Source of the DNA: Methanocella arvoryzae MRE50
GTDB lineage: Archaea; Halobacteriota; Methanocellia; Methanocellales; Methanocellaceae
Length of the DNA: 64,000 nucleotides
Assembly (NCBI RefSeq): GCF_000063445.1
Contig: NC_009464.1
Span: 2,790,001 to 2,854,000 of the forward strand
Reading direction: 5' to 3'
Shown piece by piece: positions 62,113 to 64,000 of the stretch. A program made the position numbers and the translations under genes. The notes below the pieces were generated by a model, which made no database searches, had not been told where the DNA came from, and saw only the letters and a list, made by a program, of their open reading frames with translations. Every line of letters begins with the position of its first letter. The first letter of the stretch is position 1.

Positions 62113-62207
62113 TCCCGTCCCCCGAATTTGAATCGGGGACCTGTCGGTTTCCGCAGTCGTATTAAGGTCTACAGCCGACCGCTCTGACCAGGCTGAGCTA
62201 GGACGGG
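62113..62207 (-). tRNA. tRNA-Tyr (anticodon GTA) with a 20-base intron at 37/38
   Basis: Acceptor CCCGTCC/GGACGGG, with C1-G72 as expected for archaeal tRNA-Tyr, D-arm GCTCAGCCTGGTCAGAGC, anticodon loop CTGTAG...A. The insert at 62149-62168 fits a BHB: CTGT pairs with GCGG (two wobbles), bulges AGA and AAA. Splicing gives a normal tRNA. Confidence 0.92.
62149..62168 (-). other. Intron of tRNA-Tyr
   Basis: Twenty bases at the canonical 37/38 position, cut after the second base of each 3-base bulge. Exact ends are inferred from the BHB fold. Confidence 0.8.
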
Positions 62208-63059
62208 ATTGTCCTGTTCCACATATTGCACCACACGGGTGCGAAAATCCACATAGCTTTCAACGTACTTAAAAGTTTCGGGCTGTTTAAAATGGTATCT
62301 GGATAGTAATGCCACTCTAAGCTAAATTATCCAGTACTTCGCCCGTTTTTATGATAACTTCACCGGGGCGTTCGTTTATATGCTCTTGCAGGAACACGCA
62401 TTGCCTTACAAGAGGCATGCCGACACAGTCGTTTTGGAGATTCGTCATTAAAATCCTCCATGGCCTCCGGTCCCTCACTGTTCTCCTCTCTGATCTCCTA
62501 ACCTCTCTGACCTCTCCCTGAGATCGTTCTCTCTGATCTCCGGGGCCTCGGAAACCTCCCTGTTGTCCGGCTTGCGCACACGTACCATGGAAAATGTGAG
62601 GATGGGGAGTGCCCGGAGGTCCGGGAGACTTTTCAAACTGGGAGGTCGGGAGGTCTGAGAGGAGGAAGGTGATAGGCTGGAGGAATGGGGAGGGAAAAAT
62701 CAGTTATTGGGAATCGCCTTGAGAATGCCTGCATTCGCAGGCGTTCAAGAGGCGAATATCCCGGCATAGGGAATGTCTAAAAAGTTTTTGGAAAGACTCA
62801 TGGATGAAAAGGGTATTTTCAAGTGGGTGTATGAAAAATTGAAAGTTAGCCCTGTCTGAGTCGAAAATACCGCCAAGCACGCCAAGGAGCCAAGCACGCC
62901 AAGATTTTTTGGCGGTATCTTCTTTTCCAGATCACAAAGTTCTTGGCATTCCATAAAAATTAGCTCTTGGCGAGCTTGGCCTCTTGGCGAGCTTGGCGGC
63001 CATATAACCATAGCCAATATAACACATTTTCATAAGACTATCTTCTGCACTATATGGCT
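62208..63059 (+). other. Repeat-rich noncoding region
   Basis: About 850 bases with no convincing gene. 62455-62565 is C/T-rich with CCTCTCTGATCTCC words, and 62600-62690 is G/A-rich with the complementary words. 62866-63001 holds CCAAGC/GCTTGG repeats. A 90-codon minus-strand frame at 62745-63017 only crosses these repeats. Confidence 0.6.
62866..63001 (+). repeat. Inverted array of CGCCAAGC words
   Basis: ATACCGCC (about 62867-62874) pairs with GGCGGTAT (62911-62918) as an inner hairpin, and the CGCCAAGCACGCCAAGG array faces GCTTGGCGAGCTTGGC at 62966-63000. Made of short direct words repeated in opposite orientations. Confidence 0.8.
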
Positions 63060-64000
63060 CTATATGGCCTCCATGAACCTCTTCTTGATGTCGACGTTAG
63101 AGAGCGGAATATTCGGCACGTCGGCGTTCTTCGCCAGTACTGGCACGTGGATGAACCTGGGGCCTTTGCCAGCCTTCTCCAGGGCACTGAGTAGCTCTTT
63201 AGCCGTCGCCGCTTTGGTCGTGTTGCCGATGCCGTAGACGCGTGCCAGCAGTTCTAAGTCCATGCGAGAGGAGTACGTGGGCTGATTACCCGTGGATCCG
63301 TGGGCACTGTTGTCGAAAGCTATCACTGTCAGGTTCTCCGGGCTTTCCTGAGCGATCATGCCCAGGGTGTTGGGATTGAACAGGATGCTGCCGTCGCCGT
63401 CGAGCACGACTACCTCTTTTTGCTGCCCGATGGCGAGCCCGTTGCCGATCGCCGAAACTTCTCCCCAGCTGCCGGTCATGTAGAAGTTGGTCGGCTGGTC
63501 CAGGGCTGCATATAGCTCTTTGCTGGGCACGCCAATGTTGGAGACTACGATCTTTCCCCGTAAGTAAGGTACAATTGCCTTGATCATGTCAAATCTGGTC
63601 TCAGTTGCCCGGGGCATTCTGGTGCTGCAGTTGAGATCGAAACTCCTCTCCTGTGGCTGCGGGGCAGACTCCGCCTCTTTCGCGGTCGAGCCTTCCCAGA
63701 TCTTCGGGGAGAATAGGATGACGTATGGCGTATTCTCTTTGTATGACTGGTCGATCGCCTTGCGGACGGCGGGCAGATCTGCAGGCTTTTCAGCCACGAG
63801 GTATGGTATTCCCATGTTGTCGAGGACGCCGGGCAAGAACTTGCCGAAGTGCACCTGCGCCTGGATGCTTTCCTTGTAGACGCCCCGCCAGCTGGCCAGT
63901 ATCGGCAGCGGGAGGTCGTACGTCTTGTGGAGCGATGATAATGCTGTCAGCGAGTTGCCGATGCCTGTGCTCTGGATGACCATTGCCGGTTTCTTACCGG
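63060..64000 (-). CDS. comDE: Sulfopyruvate decarboxylase, fused ComD-ComE (partial)
   Basis: TPP enzyme converting sulfopyruvate to sulfoacetaldehyde in coenzyme M synthesis. 313 codons are seen; the frame is open through the window edge (GKKPAMVIQSTGIGNS), so the gene continues beyond base 64000 and roughly the first 70-80 residues are missing. The ComD part ends near the SPKIWEG segment and the ComE part contains the TPP motif GDGSILFNPNTLG and FDNSAHGSTG. Methanocella and Methanosarcina-type genomes carry the fused form. Cytosolic, key evidence for a methanogen. Confidence 0.92.
   Translation of the reverse strand, partial: GKKPAMVIQSTGIGNSLTALSSLHKTYDLPLPILASWRGVYKESIQAQVHFGKFLPGVLDNMGIPYLVAEKPADLPAVRKAIDQSYKENTPYVILFSPKIWEGSTAKEAESAPQPQERSFDLNCSTRMPRATETRFDMIKAIVPYLRGKIVVSNIGVPSKELYAALDQPTNFYMTGSWGEVSAIGNGLAIGQQKEVVVLDGDGSILFNPNTLGMIAQESPENLTVIAFDNSAHGSTGNQPTYSSRMDLELLARVYGIGNTTKAATAKELLSALEKAGKGPRFIHVPVLAKNADVPNIPLSNVDIKKRFMEAI

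Noticed and set aside
62745-63017. 90-codon minus-strand frame before comDE
   Set aside because: It consists mainly of the inverted word repeats and has no coding signature.

Overview
The window is from a methanogenic euryarchaeon. The evidence is a complete acetyl-CoA decarbonylase/synthase (CODH/ACS) gene set, a fused sulfopyruvate decarboxylase (ComDE, coenzyme M synthesis) running off the right edge, an archaellum gene cluster, archaeal tRNAs with short BHB introns, and TATA-type promoters, many of them leaderless. Gene content and GC-rich codon use fit a Methanocella-like (Rice Cluster I) genome; that taxon is an inference. No rRNA, CRISPR array, prophage or intact insertion sequence was seen.

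Layout. 1-4.9 kb: ilvC, a P-type ATPase with altered ion-binding residues, and a secreted glutamine-repeat protein. 5.0-19 kb: an archaellum locus with two identical archaellin genes, an ArlC-like head fused to a tyrosine-rich tail, an ArlD/E-like protein, five FlaG-like and two FlaF-like genes, flaH, flaI, flaJ and an acidic membrane protein of unknown role. 19-25 kb: small Cys-rich proteins, a Nudix hydrolase, tRNA-Ser and a set of secreted proteins, including two 290-residue paralogues. 25-33 kb: a HEAT-repeat membrane protein, archease and RtcB, a DNA-glycosylase-like protein, a tRNA thiolase, two identical tRNA-Ile genes interrupted in the D-arm, and a frameshifted M20 peptidase. 33-37 kb: a methyltransferase, a UbiA prenyltransferase, a hemerythrin, a thioesterase and a KaiC-like ATPase. 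37-41.4 kb: grpE-dnaK-dnaJ behind an elaborate control region. 41.5-52 kb (minus strand): cdhA-cdhB-cdhC-cdhD-cdhE, a corrinoid-protein reductive activator and two CooC-type ATPases. 52-61.7 kb: an Rsm22-like methyltransferase, a TPR protein, a protein with four HicB-like repeats, UspA, a LysE-type transporter, an iron-sulfur flavoprotein, a membrane J-domain protein and a HAD phosphatase. 61.9-64 kb: tRNA-Asp, intron-containing tRNA-Tyr, repeat-rich noncoding DNA and partial comDE.

How the parts work together. The archaellum block encodes filament, motor and stator-type parts in one direction. The cdh block encodes the five subunits of the acetyl-CoA-cleaving or -forming complex plus the factors expected to re-reduce its corrinoid protein and load its nickel sites. 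Archease with RtcB ligates exons of spliced tRNAs, and three intron-containing tRNA genes lie in the same window. The most interesting signals are the D-arm introns of tRNA-Ile, the two operator-like repeat systems upstream of grpE, the stator-gene expansion and chimeric protein in the archaellum locus, and the four-repeat HicB-like protein.
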